From Alphaproteobacteria bacterium (GTDB lineage Bacteria; Pseudomonadota; Alphaproteobacteria; Reyranellales; Reyranellaceae), in contig VGCZ01000020.1 of NCBI GenBank assembly GCA_016869975.1, forward strand, positions 31,724 through 95,723: DNA of 64,000 bases. The letters run 5' to 3'. Below are positions 1 to 8,306 of this stretch, piece after piece. Under the pieces are notes generated by a model that had not been told where the DNA came from, made no database searches, and saw only the letters and a list, made by a program, of their open reading frames with translations. The position numbers and the translations under genes are program-made. Numbering within the stretch: the stretch's first letter is position 1; every line of letters starts with the position of its first letter.

Positions 1-1
1 G

Positions 2-163
2 CTCACCGACGAGCAGAAGGCGATGATCCTCAATCGCGTGCCGGCCGAGCGCCTGGGCACGCCCGACGACATCGCGGCGGGCGTGGTCTATCTCGCGAGC
101 GACGAGGCGTCCTACGTCACCGGCCAGACCCTGCACATCAATGGCGGCATGGCGATGATCTGA
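2..163 (+). CDS. fabG: 3-oxoacyl-ACP reductase FabG, C-terminal part only
   Basis: This is the last 53 codons of a short-chain dehydrogenase cut by the window edge. FabG reduces 3-oxoacyl-ACP with NADPH in the cytoplasmic type II fatty acid cycle. The visible part has the usual SDR end: RLGTPDDIAAGVVYLASDEA, then YVTGQTLHINGG and the terminal MAMI, which is typical of FabG rather than of other SDRs. The catalytic Ser-Tyr-Lys region lies outside the window. The stop codon abuts the ATG of the next gene (TGAATG), so the two are probably co-transcribed. Another SDR cannot be fully excluded from the tail alone. Confidence 0.8.
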   Translation, partial: LTDEQKAMILNRVPAERLGTPDDIAAGVVYLASDEASYVTGQTLHINGGMAMI

Positions 164-643
164 ATGGCCAGAGCGCCGGTCACCTACAGGCTCAGCAAGC
201 GCGGCGACGCCAAGATCGCGCGGGCCGCCGATCGCGGCCTGTCGGTGTACAACAAGCCGTATAGCGGCCCGGCGAACTTCAACTACTTCACGATCTCGGC
301 GCGCGACGAGAAGGGCAAACTGATCGGCGCCGTCGACGCGTTCGGCTATTATGGCTGGTTGTTCGTGCGCTACCTCTGGGTCGATGGCCGCTATCGCCGG
401 GGCGAGCGGCGCGTCGGCACCGAATTGATGGACCGCGCCGAGGACTACGCCAGGAAATGCGGCTACCACGGCGTTTGGCTCGACACCTTCGAGTTCCAGG
501 CGCGGCCGTTCTACGAGAAGCGCGGCTACAGCCTGTTCGGCGAGCTGAACGACAACCCGCCGGGCTACAGCCGCTATTTCATGCGCAAGATGATCGGCAA
601 GCCGCCTAAAGGTCCGCGCCGATCGCCTGCTCGACCGAGGTGA
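164..643 (+). CDS. GNAT family N-acetyltransferase
   Basis: This 159-residue protein looks like a GNAT acetyltransferase, which transfers an acetyl group from acetyl-CoA to an amine. The core strand VRYLWVDGRYR is followed at about residues 78-89 by a degenerate acetyl-CoA loop (RRGERRVGTELM). A later segment, RPFYEKRGY, is the usual Y-x-K-x-G-Y motif of the family. The start directly follows the fabG stop, suggesting translational coupling. The 3' end overlaps the convergent pyrD by 38 bp, and its basic tail KGPRRSPARPR is encoded over the pyrD terminus. The substrate cannot be inferred. Confidence 0.8.
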   Translation: MARAPVTYRLSKRGDAKIARAADRGLSVYNKPYSGPANFNYFTISARDEKGKLIGAVDAFGYYGWLFVRYLWVDGRYRRGERRVGTELMDRAEDYARKCGYHGVWLDTFEFQARPFYEKRGYSLFGELNDNPPGYSRYFMRKMIGKPPKGPRRSPARPR

Positions 644-1649
644 AGCCGTCGGCCTTCAGGAGCGCCGACAGCTCGTCCTTGATTCGCCGCACCAGGCCCG
701 GGCCCTCATAGACCAGCGCGCTGTAGAGCTGCACCAGCGAGGCGCCGGCGCGGATCTTGTCGTAGGCGTCCCGGCCCGATGCGACGCCGCCGCAGCCGAC
801 CAGCGGGAAACGCCCCGCGACCTGCTTGGCGGCCATGCGCAGCGTGCCGGTCGACAGCGCCGTCAGCGGCGCACCCGACAGTCCGCCGGCCTCGCTTCGT
901 CGCGCGCTCCTGAGACTCGATGGCCGCGAGATCGTGGTGTTGCCGACGATCATGCCGTCGATCGCGGCCTCGACCGCGGCTGCGACGATGTCCTCGACAT
1001 CGGCCTCGGTGAGATCGGGCGCGACCTTGACGGCGACGGGGATCTTGCGCGCGCCCAGCGTCGCCTTCACGCCCTTGAGCAGGCCAGCCAAGGCGTCGCG
1101 CGCCTGCAAGTCCCTCAAACCCGGCGTGTTGGGCGAGGAGACATTGCAGACGATGTAATCGGCATACGCCATCAGCGCCCGCGTGCAGGTGACGTAGTCC
1201 GCGGCACGATCGACGCTATCCTTGTTGGCTCCGACATTGATGCCGACGATGCGCACGCGATCGCGCGTCTTCAGCCGATCGCGCGCCGCCTCCAGACCAT
1301 CGCCGGGAAAGCCCATACGATTGATCAGGCCGCGATCCTCGGGCAGGCGAAACAGCCTCGGCTTCGGATTGCCAGCCTGCGGCTTGGGCGTGATCGTGCC
1401 GACCTCGACGAAGCCGAAGCCCATGCCGAGCGCCGCCGTCGCGACCTCGGCGTTCTTGTCGAATCCAGCGGCCAGCCCGATCGGGTTGCGGAAGCGGTGG
1501 CCCCAGACGGTGATCGCCAAGGCCGGATTCTCCGGCAGCACGTCCTTCGGCGCGAGCCCCGACTTCAACAATTGAATCGTCAACCGATGCGCGGTCTCGC
1601 CACCCAGCAGGCTCAGTACCGGACTGACGACGGAACGATAGAGACTCAT
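606..1649 (-). CDS. pyrD: Dihydroorotate dehydrogenase (quinone), class 2
   Basis: PyrD oxidises dihydroorotate to orotate in pyrimidine synthesis and passes electrons through FMN to membrane quinone. The 347 residues fit class 2 (E. coli has 336). The N-terminal amphipathic segment (about residues 1-35) is the quinone-side helix pair. AGFDKN at 61-66 and VGTITPKPQ near 83-91 are FMN-binding signatures. NVSSPNTPGLR near 169-179 carries the catalytic serine, and GCGGVASGRDA plus ASLVQLYSALVYEGP bind the FMN phosphate. ATG at 1649 begins the canonical MSLYRSVV start. An interspersed palindromic repeat lies immediately upstream. Confidence 0.97.
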   Translation of the reverse strand: MSLYRSVVSPVLSLLGGETAHRLTIQLLKSGLAPKDVLPENPALAITVWGHRFRNPIGLAAGFDKNAEVATAALGMGFGFVEVGTITPKPQAGNPKPRLFRLPEDRGLINRMGFPGDGLEAARDRLKTRDRVRIVGINVGANKDSVDRAADYVTCTRALMAYADYIVCNVSSPNTPGLRDLQARDALAGLLKGVKATLGARKIPVAVKVAPDLTEADVEDIVAAAVEAAIDGMIVGNTTISRPSSLRSARRSEAGGLSGAPLTALSTGTLRMAAKQVAGRFPLVGCGGVASGRDAYDKIRAGASLVQLYSALVYEGPGLVRRIKDELSALLKADGFTSVEQAIGADL

Positions 1650-1650
1650 A

Positions 1651-1693
1651 CTCCCCTCTCCCCTTGCCGGAGAGGGGGCGGGGGTGAGGGGGC
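1651..1693. repeat. Interspersed palindromic repeat, CCCTCTCC/GGAGAGGG family
   Basis: CCCCTCTCC and GGAGAGGGG form an inverted repeat around a short CTTGCC-like loop, followed by a G-rich GGGGTGAGGGGG tail. Related palindromes occur near 15993, 33747, 38143, 42521 and 44596, always between genes. It lies just upstream of pyrD and at the end of the DUF559 remnant. Confidence 0.75.
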
Positions 1694-1699
1694 CTTGCC

Positions 1700-1861
1700 A
1701 TCTGCTCGGCGATTCAAATCGATCATCGTCAACACGCCATCGAGATTCTGGAGCACCTCGTTATTCCAGAACCGCAGCACGCGAAAGCCACTCTTTTCCA
1801 GATGCGCGCTGTCTCTCGAGGCGTTCGGGCCGCGTCGCTCCAGCGACGCATCAAGAGCGGC
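1700..1861 (-). pseudogene. DUF559 endonuclease remnant (C-terminal fragment)
   Basis: The minus strand encodes RDSAHLEKSGFRVLRFWNNE followed by VLQNLDGVLTMI. This is the conserved C-terminal half of DUF559 proteins, small restriction-like/VSR-like putative endonucleases. The upstream half, including the catalytic VVELDGGQH-type motif, is missing: the sequence runs into the end of the neighbouring nitroreductase gene. No start codon with a ribosome-binding site fits. I read it as a 5'-truncated remnant. Its reading frame continues into the palindromic repeat at 1651-1693. An intact relative lies at 4640-4990. Confidence 0.7.
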
Positions 1862-1880
1862 GCGGCCCCAAGACCGCCGT

Positions 1881-2711
1881 TCAATCGAGCCTGAACCCCT
1901 GGCCGCGCACGTAGGCGCCGAAATCGGCGCGGTCGGGAGTGGCGTATTGGCGCGCCTTGTCCTCGGACCAGCCGTAGAATTCGGCGCGGCCGAAGCGCGC
2001 CTCGTCGCGTTGCTGGCGGTAGGGGAAGATGCCGTCACGGCGACGATCGTAGGCGTCGACCTTGTCGCGGATCGCGGTCTCGTCGAAGCGATCGACGTGC
2101 ACGCGCGCGGCCATCGGCAGACGCGCGCTCATATAGCCGGGGTCGGCCGGCCAGCCGACGCCGAGCCCGGCGACGGGAAAGACATAGGCCGGCAGGCCAC
2201 AGAGGTCGGAGACTGTTCGCGCGTGGTTGCGGATAGTGCTGATCGGGCAGCAGCCCAGGCCGGCGGCTTCGGCGGCGACCACGAAGGTGGTCATGACGAT
2301 CGCGCCGTCGACGGCGGCGTTGAAGAACGAGTCGAGATGGTCGTTGGGCCACGGCTTGGCGCGCCACTCCGCGATCTGGCGCTGGCGTCGATTGTTGCCG
2401 AGGAACAGCAGCAGGGCGGGGGCCTTGGCCATCCAGGGCTGGTCGGGCAACAGGCCGGCGATCTTGGCGCGCTTCTCGGCGTCGGCGACGATCAGCACGT
2501 CGCCCTGCTGCAGATCGCTCTTGGTCGGCGAGGAGAGCGCGGCGGCGCACAGCAGGCGCAGCATGGCCATGTCGACCGGCTTGTCGCTGAAACGCCGGAT
2601 CACGCGGTGGTCGAGCAGGCCACGGATGGTCTCGACGCCCTTGGCGATGTCCTGGGGCGCCTCGAGTCGTTCGCCGAAGCGCTTTTCGATGAGATCGAGC
2701 AGGTCCTGCAC
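1881..2711 (-). CDS. Nitroreductase family NAD(P)H-dependent oxidoreductase
   Basis: This 276-residue flavoprotein resembles the NfsA/FRP-type nitroreductases, FMN enzymes that reduce nitro compounds, quinones or flavins. HRVIRRFSDKPV near residue 34 is the family FMN-binding entry, followed by ALSSPTKSDLQQGD. A GLGCCPISTIRN segment and a FPVAGLGVGWPAD strand complete the fold. I chose the GTG at 2711 because AAGGAG sits six bases upstream; the longer in-frame start at 2771 would overlap the divergent antiporter gene. The natural substrate is unknown. Confidence 0.82.
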   Translation of the reverse strand: MQDLLDLIEKRFGERLEAPQDIAKGVETIRGLLDHRVIRRFSDKPVDMAMLRLLCAAALSSPTKSDLQQGDVLIVADAEKRAKIAGLLPDQPWMAKAPALLLFLGNNRRQRQIAEWRAKPWPNDHLDSFFNAAVDGAIVMTTFVVAAEAAGLGCCPISTIRNHARTVSDLCGLPAYVFPVAGLGVGWPADPGYMSARLPMAARVHVDRFDETAIRDKVDAYDRRRDGIFPYRQQRDEARFGRAEFYGWSEDKARQYATPDRADFGAYVRGQGFRLD

Positions 2712-2757
2712 GCTGTTCTCCTTGTCGCGGGGGCGGCGCGACCGGCAGTATCGCCTC

Positions 2758-4545
2758 ATGGCGGGCGGCATTTCACCTGAAAGCTACAAGGAGGCGTTGG
2801 TTTTCCTCGCCACGGCCGGCGTGGTCGTGCCGGTGTTCCATCGCCTGCGCATCAGCCCGGTGATCGGCTTCCTCGCCGCCGGCGTCGCCATCGGGCCTTA
2901 CGGCCTGTATCGCCTGTTTCCGCCCGACTCGTGGATCGGCGTCATCACCCTGTCGGAGGCCGACAGGGTGGCACCGCTGGCCGAACTTGGCGTCGTCTTC
3001 CTGCTGTTCATGATCGGGCTGGAACTGTCCTGGGAGCGCCTCAAGCTGATGCGCGAGCGCGTCTTCGGACTCGGTGGCCTGCAATTGTTTACGGCGATGG
3101 CGACCATCGCCGGCATCGCCTATGCGCTGGGCGAGTCGACGGTCTCGGCGATGATCATCGGCGGCGCGCTGGCGATGTCCTCGACCGCCATCGTGATCCC
3201 GACCTTGGCGGCACGGCGCAGGCTGGCGTCGCCCACCGGTCGCGCCAGCTTCGCCGTGCTGCTGTTCCAGGATCTCATGGTGGCGCCGCTGCTGCTGATG
3301 GTGGCCGCGCTCGACGACCGCGCCGGTGGCGGATTGTGGACCGTGCTCTTCGCGCTGGGCCGCGCCGCGTTGGTCCTGCTGGTCCTAGTCGTGGGCGGTC
3401 GCCTGCTGCTGCGGCCGATGATGCGCTACGTCGCGGGCACGCGCAGCCCCGAGCTGTTCATGGCGGCCTGCCTGCTGGTGGTCGTCGGCACCGGCCTGCT
3501 GGCGGCGCTGGCCGGCCTGTCGATGGCGCTGGGCGCCTTCGTTGCTGGGCTTCTGCTAGCCGAGACCGAGTTCCGGCGCGAGATCGAGGTGATGATCGAT
3601 CCGTTCAAGGGGCTGCTGCTGGGCCTGTTCTTCGTCACCATGGGCGCCGGCCTGAATGTGCCGTTGATCCTGGAGCGGCCGCTGATCGTGGGTGCGATCG
3701 CGCTGGGCCTGATCGCGCTGAAGGTCGCGCTGCTCTATCCGATCGGCCGCGCTCTCGGTCTGCCCGGCCGTGTCGCGCGCGACGTATCGTTGCTGTTGGG
3801 GCCGGCCGGCGAGTTCAGCTTCGTCCTGCTGCTGGCCGCGGTGGCCGCTGCGCTCGTGCCCGGCCCGGTGGCGCAGATCGTGATCGCGGGTGCGACGATC
3901 AGCATGGTGTTTTTGCCGGCCATCGCCGGGATCTTGCTGTCGCGCCGTGTCGGCGCGCGTGCGCCGACGCCGGGCACGATCGAGCCGCCGCCCGAGGATA
4001 CGCAGGCCCGCGTGATCGTCGTCGGCTATGGCCGCGTCGGCGCGCTGATCGGCGACATGCTGACGCGCCACGAAATCCCGTACCTCGCCATCGACACCGA
4101 CACCGAGGTCACGGCCAGGGCACGCGGCGAAAACAAGCCGATCTACTACGGCGACGCCTCGCGCATCGAGTTCCTGCGTCGCTGCGGCCTGGCCCATGCC
4201 CGCGCCCTGGTCGTGACCACCGACGATTCGGAGGCCGCGGAGCACATCGTGAGCGCGGTGCGCAAGGAGCGCCCCGATCTGACTATCGTGGCGCGCGCGC
4301 GCGACGCGCGTCACGCGGCGAGACTCTACGCGCTGGGCGTGACCGACGCGGTGCCGGAGACCGTCGAGGCCAGCCTGCAGCTCTCGGAAGCCGTGCTGGT
4401 CGATATCGGCGTGCCGATGGGCCTCGTCATCGCCTCGATCCACGAGCGCCGCGACGAGTATCGCCAGGAACTCAGCAGGACCGGCGCGCCGCCGCCGCAG
4501 CGCCGCGCGGGCGGGCGATTCCATCGGCGGCGTGATGCGGAATGA
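2758..4545 (+). CDS. CPA2 family cation:proton antiporter with TrkA-N domain (KefB/YbaL-like)
   Basis: This 595-residue inner-membrane protein has an N-terminal Na+/H+ exchanger domain of about 12 helices (residues 10-400) and a cytosolic Rossmann TrkA-N domain. HRLRISPVIGFLAAGVAIGP and LGVVFLLFMIGLEL are classic CPA2 helices. The nucleotide-binding motif VIVVGYGRVGALIGDML sits near residue 418, with the matching acidic IDTDTE. Kef-type systems expel K+ in exchange for H+ and are gated by NAD(H) or glutathione adducts; which ligand applies here is unknown. The divergent nitroreductase start is 46 bp away, so the two may share a control region. The C-terminus is a short Arg/Pro-rich tail. Confidence 0.92.
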   Translation: MAGGISPESYKEALVFLATAGVVVPVFHRLRISPVIGFLAAGVAIGPYGLYRLFPPDSWIGVITLSEADRVAPLAELGVVFLLFMIGLELSWERLKLMRERVFGLGGLQLFTAMATIAGIAYALGESTVSAMIIGGALAMSSTAIVIPTLAARRRLASPTGRASFAVLLFQDLMVAPLLLMVAALDDRAGGGLWTVLFALGRAALVLLVLVVGGRLLLRPMMRYVAGTRSPELFMAACLLVVVGTGLLAALAGLSMALGAFVAGLLLAETEFRREIEVMIDPFKGLLLGLFFVTMGAGLNVPLILERPLIVGAIALGLIALKVALLYPIGRALGLPGRVARDVSLLLGPAGEFSFVLLLAAVAAALVPGPVAQIVIAGATISMVFLPAIAGILLSRRVGARAPTPGTIEPPPEDTQARVIVVGYGRVGALIGDMLTRHEIPYLAIDTDTEVTARARGENKPIYYGDASRIEFLRRCGLAHARALVVTTDDSEAAEHIVSAVRKERPDLTIVARARDARHAARLYALGVTDAVPETVEASLQLSEAVLVDIGVPMGLVIASIHERRDEYRQELSRTGAPPPQRRAGGRFHRRRDAE

Positions 4546-4639
4546 CACACGTCGTTACGACGACGTGAACATCCGCGCCATCATCTCGCCGCATCCGCCT
4601 CGGAAGCTTCGTGCATCTTGAGTAGTGACAGGTGAGACG

Positions 4640-4990
4640 ATGCGACCCGCGCCCAACGATCATCCATCGCCGACCAGCCGCGTCCGTCACGTCGATATTA
4701 GAGATGCCGAGCAGGCGTTGTGGGAATTGCTCGACCCGCGTCGGTCGGGCGATCGGCGCTTCCGCCGCCGCGTCGCCATCGGCCCTTATGTCGTCGACTT
4801 CGCCTGCGTGGAGGCGCGTCTCGTCGTGGAGATCGATCGCGGGCTGCCGGCTGGCGAGCGCGACTACAAGAGCGTGCGCACGCGCTTCCTCGAGCGCCAG
4901 GGATTCAGCGTGCTGCGCTTCTGGGCCAACGACGTCGTCGCCCGCGCCCCCGCCGTGCGCGACACGATCCACGCGCGGCTGCTGCAGTAG
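4640..4990 (+). CDS. DUF559 domain protein (VSR-like putative endonuclease)
   Basis: This 116-residue protein belongs to the DUF559 family, which has a restriction-endonuclease/VSR-like fold but no settled role. After a short leader come DAEQALWELLDPRR, FRRRVAIGPYVVDFACVEA, the acidic RLVVEIDRG motif (usually VVELDGG) and the C-terminal FLERQGFSVLRFWANDVV. ATG 4640 is preceded by AGGTGAG; an in-frame GTG lies at 4625. A half-copy of the CATTCCGAG...GAGGAATC interspersed repeat follows directly (5005-5035). A truncated paralog lies at 1700-1861, so the family seems mobile or amplified here. Confidence 0.8.
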   Translation: MRPAPNDHPSPTSRVRHVDIRDAEQALWELLDPRRSGDRRFRRRVAIGPYVVDFACVEARLVVEIDRGLPAGERDYKSVRTRFLERQGFSVLRFWANDVVARAPAVRDTIHARLLQ

Positions 4991-5004
4991 CCCCTGCTAA
5001 CAAC

Positions 5005-5035
5005 GTCATTCCGAGTGCAGCGAGGAATCTCCTCG
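5005..5035. repeat. Half-copy of CATTCCGAG interspersed repeat
   Basis: GTCATTCCGAGTGCAGCGAG followed by GAATCTCCTCG matches one arm of the GTCATCCCGAGCG...GAGGGATCT element seen complete at 30249-30315 and in short form at 34858-34888. It lies between the DUF559 gene and the parE terminus. Confidence 0.65.
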
Positions 5036-5073
5036 AAACGGGACGCCACGCCTATCGGGACGACGGGTAGAGC

Positions 5074-7104
5074 CTAAACGTCCAGATCGCGCGCGAACTG
5101 CGCGTTCTGCTGAATAAAGGCGAAGCGCTTCTCCGGCTTGCGGCCCATCAGATCCTCGACCAGCGAGGAGGTGCGCATCGCCTCGCGGCGCTCTTCCTCG
5201 CTAGCGGCGTGCGGCACGTCGACGCGCAACAGCGTGCGGCGCGTCGGATCCATGGTGGTCTCGCGCAGCTGTGACGCCGGCATCTCGCCCAGGCCCTTGA
5301 AGCGGCTGATCTCCACCTTGCCGTTGCCCGAGAACACCGTGGCCAGCAGCTCGTCTCGATGGGCGTCGTCGCGCGCATACTCGATGCGCCCGCCGCGCGA
5401 CAGGCGATAGAGCGGCGGCTGCGAGAGGAACAGGTGCCCCTTCTCGATCAGCTTCGGCATCTCGCGATAGAAGAACGTCATCAGGAGCGAGGCGATGTGC
5501 GCGCCGTCGACATCGGCGTCGGTCATGATGATCACGCGCTCGTAGCGCAGGCGCTCGTCGTCGTAGCCGGCGCCAGTGCCGCAGCCCAGCGCCTGGATCA
5601 GGTCGTTGATCTCCTGGTTCTCGCGCAGCTGCGCGGAGGAAGCGCTGGCGACATTCAGGATCTTGCCGCGCAGCGGCAGGATCGCCTGCGTCTCGCGATC
5701 GCGTGCCGATTTCGCCGAACCGCCGGCCGAGTCGCCCTCGACCAGGAAGATCTCGGTGTCCTCGCGCCGCGACGACGAGCAATCCGCCAGCTTGCCGGGC
5801 AGGCGCAGCTTGCGCGTCGCGGTCTTGCGCTGCTGCTCGCGATCCTGCTTGCGCCGCAGCCGCTCCTCGGCGCGCGCGATCACGGCCTCGAGCAGCACGT
5901 TGGCGGCTTCCTTGTCGCCGGTGAGGAAGTGATCGAAATTGTCGCCGACCAAACCCTCGACCAGGCGTTGCGCCTCGACCGTGACCAGCTTCTCCTTGGT
6001 CTGGCCCTGGAATTGCGGCTCGGGGATGAAGATCGAGACCAAGCCGGCGGCGCCGTCCATCACGTCGTCGACGGTGATCTGAGGGGCCTTGCGGTTGTTG
6101 ACCAGCTCGCCATAGCGGCGCAAGCCACGGGCGAGCGCGTTGCGGAAACCTGCCTCGTGCGTGCCGCCCTCGGGCGTCGGCACGGTGTTGCAGTAGGAAC
6201 GGATGAAACCGTCCTCGTCCTGCGGCCACCACACCGCCCACTCGACCTTGGCCTGCACGCCGTTCATCTCGGTCTGCGCCAGGCCGGCGAAGGGCGCGGG
6301 GATGATGGTCGGCCGCTGGCCGATCTCCGATTCGAGGTAGTCGCGCAGGCCGCCGGCGAAGTGGAAGGAGTCATCCGCCGGCACGCTGCCGTCCTTGGGC
6401 AGCAGCGAAGCATCGCAGCGCCAGCGGATCTCGACGCCGCGGAACAGATACGATTTCGAGCGCGCCATCCTGTAGAGGCGCTCCGGCACAAATTTGTGAC
6501 CGCCGAAGATCTGCGGATCGGGATGGAAGGTCACGGTCGTGCCGCGCCTGTTGGGCGCGGCGCCGACATTCATCAGCTTGGTGACCGGCTTGCCGCGCGA
6601 GTAGCTCTGCTCCCAGGATTGCCGGTCGCGCGCGACCTCGACATGCAGCTCGTCGGAAAGGGCGTTAACCACCGAGACGCCGACACCATGCAGGCCGCCC
6701 GACGTGGCGTAGGACTTGCCGTTGAACTTGCCACCCGAATGCAGCGTGGTGAGGATCACCTCCAGCGCCGACTGCTTGGGATACTTCGGGTGCGGATCGA
6801 CCGGAATGCCGCGGCCATTGTCTCGGATCGTCACCTTGTTGCCGGCGAGCAGCTCGACGGTGATGGTATCGGCGTGGCCGGCCACGGCCTCGTCCATGGC
6901 GTTGTCGAGCACCTCGGCCACGAGGTGGTGCATGGCGCGCTCGTCGGTGCCGCCGACATACATGCCGGGCCGCTTGCGCACGGGTTCGAGGCCTTCGAGG
7001 ACCTCGATGTCCTTGGCGGAATACTCCGAGCCGTTGCCCTTGCCGTTGCGCGGGCCGGCCCCGTCGAACAGGTCGCCGTTCTTGGCCATTGTCTTTGTGT
7101 CCAT
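5074..7104 (-). CDS. parE: DNA topoisomerase IV subunit B
   Basis: ParE is the ATPase subunit of topoisomerase IV, which decatenates daughter chromosomes with ParC. From ATG 7104 the protein has 676 residues, normal for alphaproteobacterial ParE and shorter than GyrB. The GHKL ATPase shows DNAMDE at 67-72, DNGRGIP at 95-101 and GGLHGVGVSVVNALS. The TOPRIM region has FLVEGDSAGGSAKSARDR near 450 and DADVDGAHIASLL. The end, EDLMGRKPEKRFAFIQQNA, is typical of ParE. An alternative ATG at 7089 (MAKNGDLF) is possible; neither has a strong ribosome-binding site. It is divergent from the thioesterase gene. Quinolones act on this complex in general. Confidence 0.96.
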   Translation of the reverse strand: MDTKTMAKNGDLFDGAGPRNGKGNGSEYSAKDIEVLEGLEPVRKRPGMYVGGTDERAMHHLVAEVLDNAMDEAVAGHADTITVELLAGNKVTIRDNGRGIPVDPHPKYPKQSALEVILTTLHSGGKFNGKSYATSGGLHGVGVSVVNALSDELHVEVARDRQSWEQSYSRGKPVTKLMNVGAAPNRRGTTVTFHPDPQIFGGHKFVPERLYRMARSKSYLFRGVEIRWRCDASLLPKDGSVPADDSFHFAGGLRDYLESEIGQRPTIIPAPFAGLAQTEMNGVQAKVEWAVWWPQDEDGFIRSYCNTVPTPEGGTHEAGFRNALARGLRRYGELVNNRKAPQITVDDVMDGAAGLVSIFIPEPQFQGQTKEKLVTVEAQRLVEGLVGDNFDHFLTGDKEAANVLLEAVIARAEERLRRKQDREQQRKTATRKLRLPGKLADCSSSRREDTEIFLVEGDSAGGSAKSARDRETQAILPLRGKILNVASASSAQLRENQEINDLIQALGCGTGAGYDDERLRYERVIIMTDADVDGAHIASLLMTFFYREMPKLIEKGHLFLSQPPLYRLSRGGRIEYARDDAHRDELLATVFSGNGKVEISRFKGLGEMPASQLRETTMDPTRRTLLRVDVPHAASEEERREAMRTSSLVEDLMGRKPEKRFAFIQQNAQFARDLDV

Positions 7105-7200
7105 TCTCGGGCGGGCCGGTAAGGGGTTCCGGTTTGGCCGCCATGCCATCCGTATGGTACGAAACGCGCGCGAGGGCAACCGTCGGGCAAGGACTACGGA

Positions 7201-7602
7201 ATGACCGAAACCGCGACTCCCGGACGCGTTGTGGATTTCACCCGCGAACCCATCCTGCGCATGGTGCCGCAACCCGCCGACATGAACGGCAACGGCGATA
7301 TCTTCGGCGGCTGGGTGCTGGCGCAGATGGATATCGCCGGCGGCACGGTGGCCTCGCGCGCCGCGCTGGGGCGGGTGGCCACGGTGGCGATCACCGCCAT
7401 GACCTTTGTGCAGCCGATCAAGGTGGGTGACCTGGTGAGCATCTACGGCGAGGTCCGCAAGGTCGGCAACACCTCGGTGACGGTGTGGCTGGAGACCGTG
7501 GTCGAGCGCCGGCTGGATCCGACGCCGATCCGCGTCACCGAGGGCACTTTCGTCTTTGTCGCCATCGACCAGAACGGCAAGCCCCGGTCGGTGCCGAAAT
7601 GA
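7201..7602 (+). CDS. Acyl-CoA thioesterase, YciA-like hotdog protein
   Basis: This 133-residue single-hotdog protein matches the YciA family, cytosolic hexameric thioesterases that hydrolyse short to long acyl-CoAs. MNGNGDIFGGWVLAQMD carries the conserved N-x-x-G-D-x-F-G-G-W motif with the catalytic Asp. TFVQPIKVGDLVSIYGEV and SVTVWLETVVER follow as the other core strands. Its stop overlaps the start of the DUF1007 gene (ATGA), so it is the first cistron of a likely three-gene unit with DUF1007 and NicO, although no functional link is evident. Confidence 0.9.
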   Translation: MTETATPGRVVDFTREPILRMVPQPADMNGNGDIFGGWVLAQMDIAGGTVASRAALGRVATVAITAMTFVQPIKVGDLVSIYGEVRKVGNTSVTVWLETVVERRLDPTPIRVTEGTFVFVAIDQNGKPRSVPK

Positions 7603-8297
7603 AGCGTCTCGCCTACGTACTGGCCGCCCTGCTGGCGTCGGTGGCGCCAGCGCTGGCGCATCCGCACATCTTGATCAGCTCGGTGATCCGCTTCATCGAG
7701 AAGGACGGCCAGTTCACCCATGTCGAGATCGAGTGGCGATTCGATCCCATGGCGAGTTCGATGGAGATCGTCGCCGCAGACGCCGACCGCGACGGCAAGC
7801 TCTCGCCCAAGGAGGTCAAGGCGCTGGCCGACATCGCGCTGCCGGAGCTGAAGAGCTTCGGCTACCTCGCCTGGTTCTCGACCGGCGCGAAGGAGTTCCG
7901 GCCGCCCCGGGCGCCGACCTTCAATGCGCGCATCGCGGATCCGGCGCTGTTCGTGCCCGAGGACTGGGCGCCCACGCCCGATCCGCCCGGCGGACCGATG
8001 GCCAAGCCCGCCGCGCCGCCCAAACCGGACGTCAAGGCCGAGCCCAAGGCGCGGCGCTTCCGCAACCTGGTCTATATCTTCCGCTATCCCCTGGCCGCGC
8101 CGACCAAGACGCTCGCCGTGACGGCGCTCGACCCCGAGGATTTCATCCGCATCGAGGCCGACCCCAAGACGCCGCACGAGATTCTGGGCAAGGCCGAAGG
8201 CGCGAAATGCACGCTCGACAAGCACCCCACCTTGAAGAGCGAGTACTGGCCGGGCAATCCGGTCTTCGCCGATCGCGTTACCTGCACGTTGCCTTGA
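7599..8297 (+). CDS. DUF1007 family periplasmic protein
   Basis: This 232-residue exported protein belongs to DUF1007, which commonly sits next to NicO-type nickel/cobalt or zinc transporters. A signal peptide ends after APALA, leaving a mature N-terminus HPH, a plausible metal-binding start. The mature protein has HPHILISSVIRFIEKDGQ and VEIEWRFDPMAS, then an EF-hand-like ADADRDGKLSPKE. A Pro/Lys-rich linker (about residues 130-150) separates the C-terminal part, which contains two cysteines (KCTLD and VTCTLP). ATG 7599 overlaps the preceding stop. It probably handles metal for the adjacent permease; this is inferred from gene order. Confidence 0.85.
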   Translation: MKRLAYVLAALLASVAPALAHPHILISSVIRFIEKDGQFTHVEIEWRFDPMASSMEIVAADADRDGKLSPKEVKALADIALPELKSFGYLAWFSTGAKEFRPPRAPTFNARIADPALFVPEDWAPTPDPPGGPMAKPAAPPKPDVKAEPKARRFRNLVYIFRYPLAAPTKTLAVTALDPEDFIRIEADPKTPHEILGKAEGAKCTLDKHPTLKSEYWPGNPVFADRVTCTLP

Positions 8298-8306
8298 GGT
8301 GAGTTG

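Noticed and set aside
2227..2757. Plus-strand in-frame extension upstream of the KefB-type gene
   Set aside because: The extra N-terminus lies entirely over the nitroreductase gene, is Ser/Arg-rich and has no membrane or domain features; ATG 2758 gives the normal family start.
5359..7122. 587-codon plus-strand frame opposite parE
   Set aside because: It mirrors parE on the other strand, lacks any domain and has the biased composition of antisense frames in GC-rich DNA.
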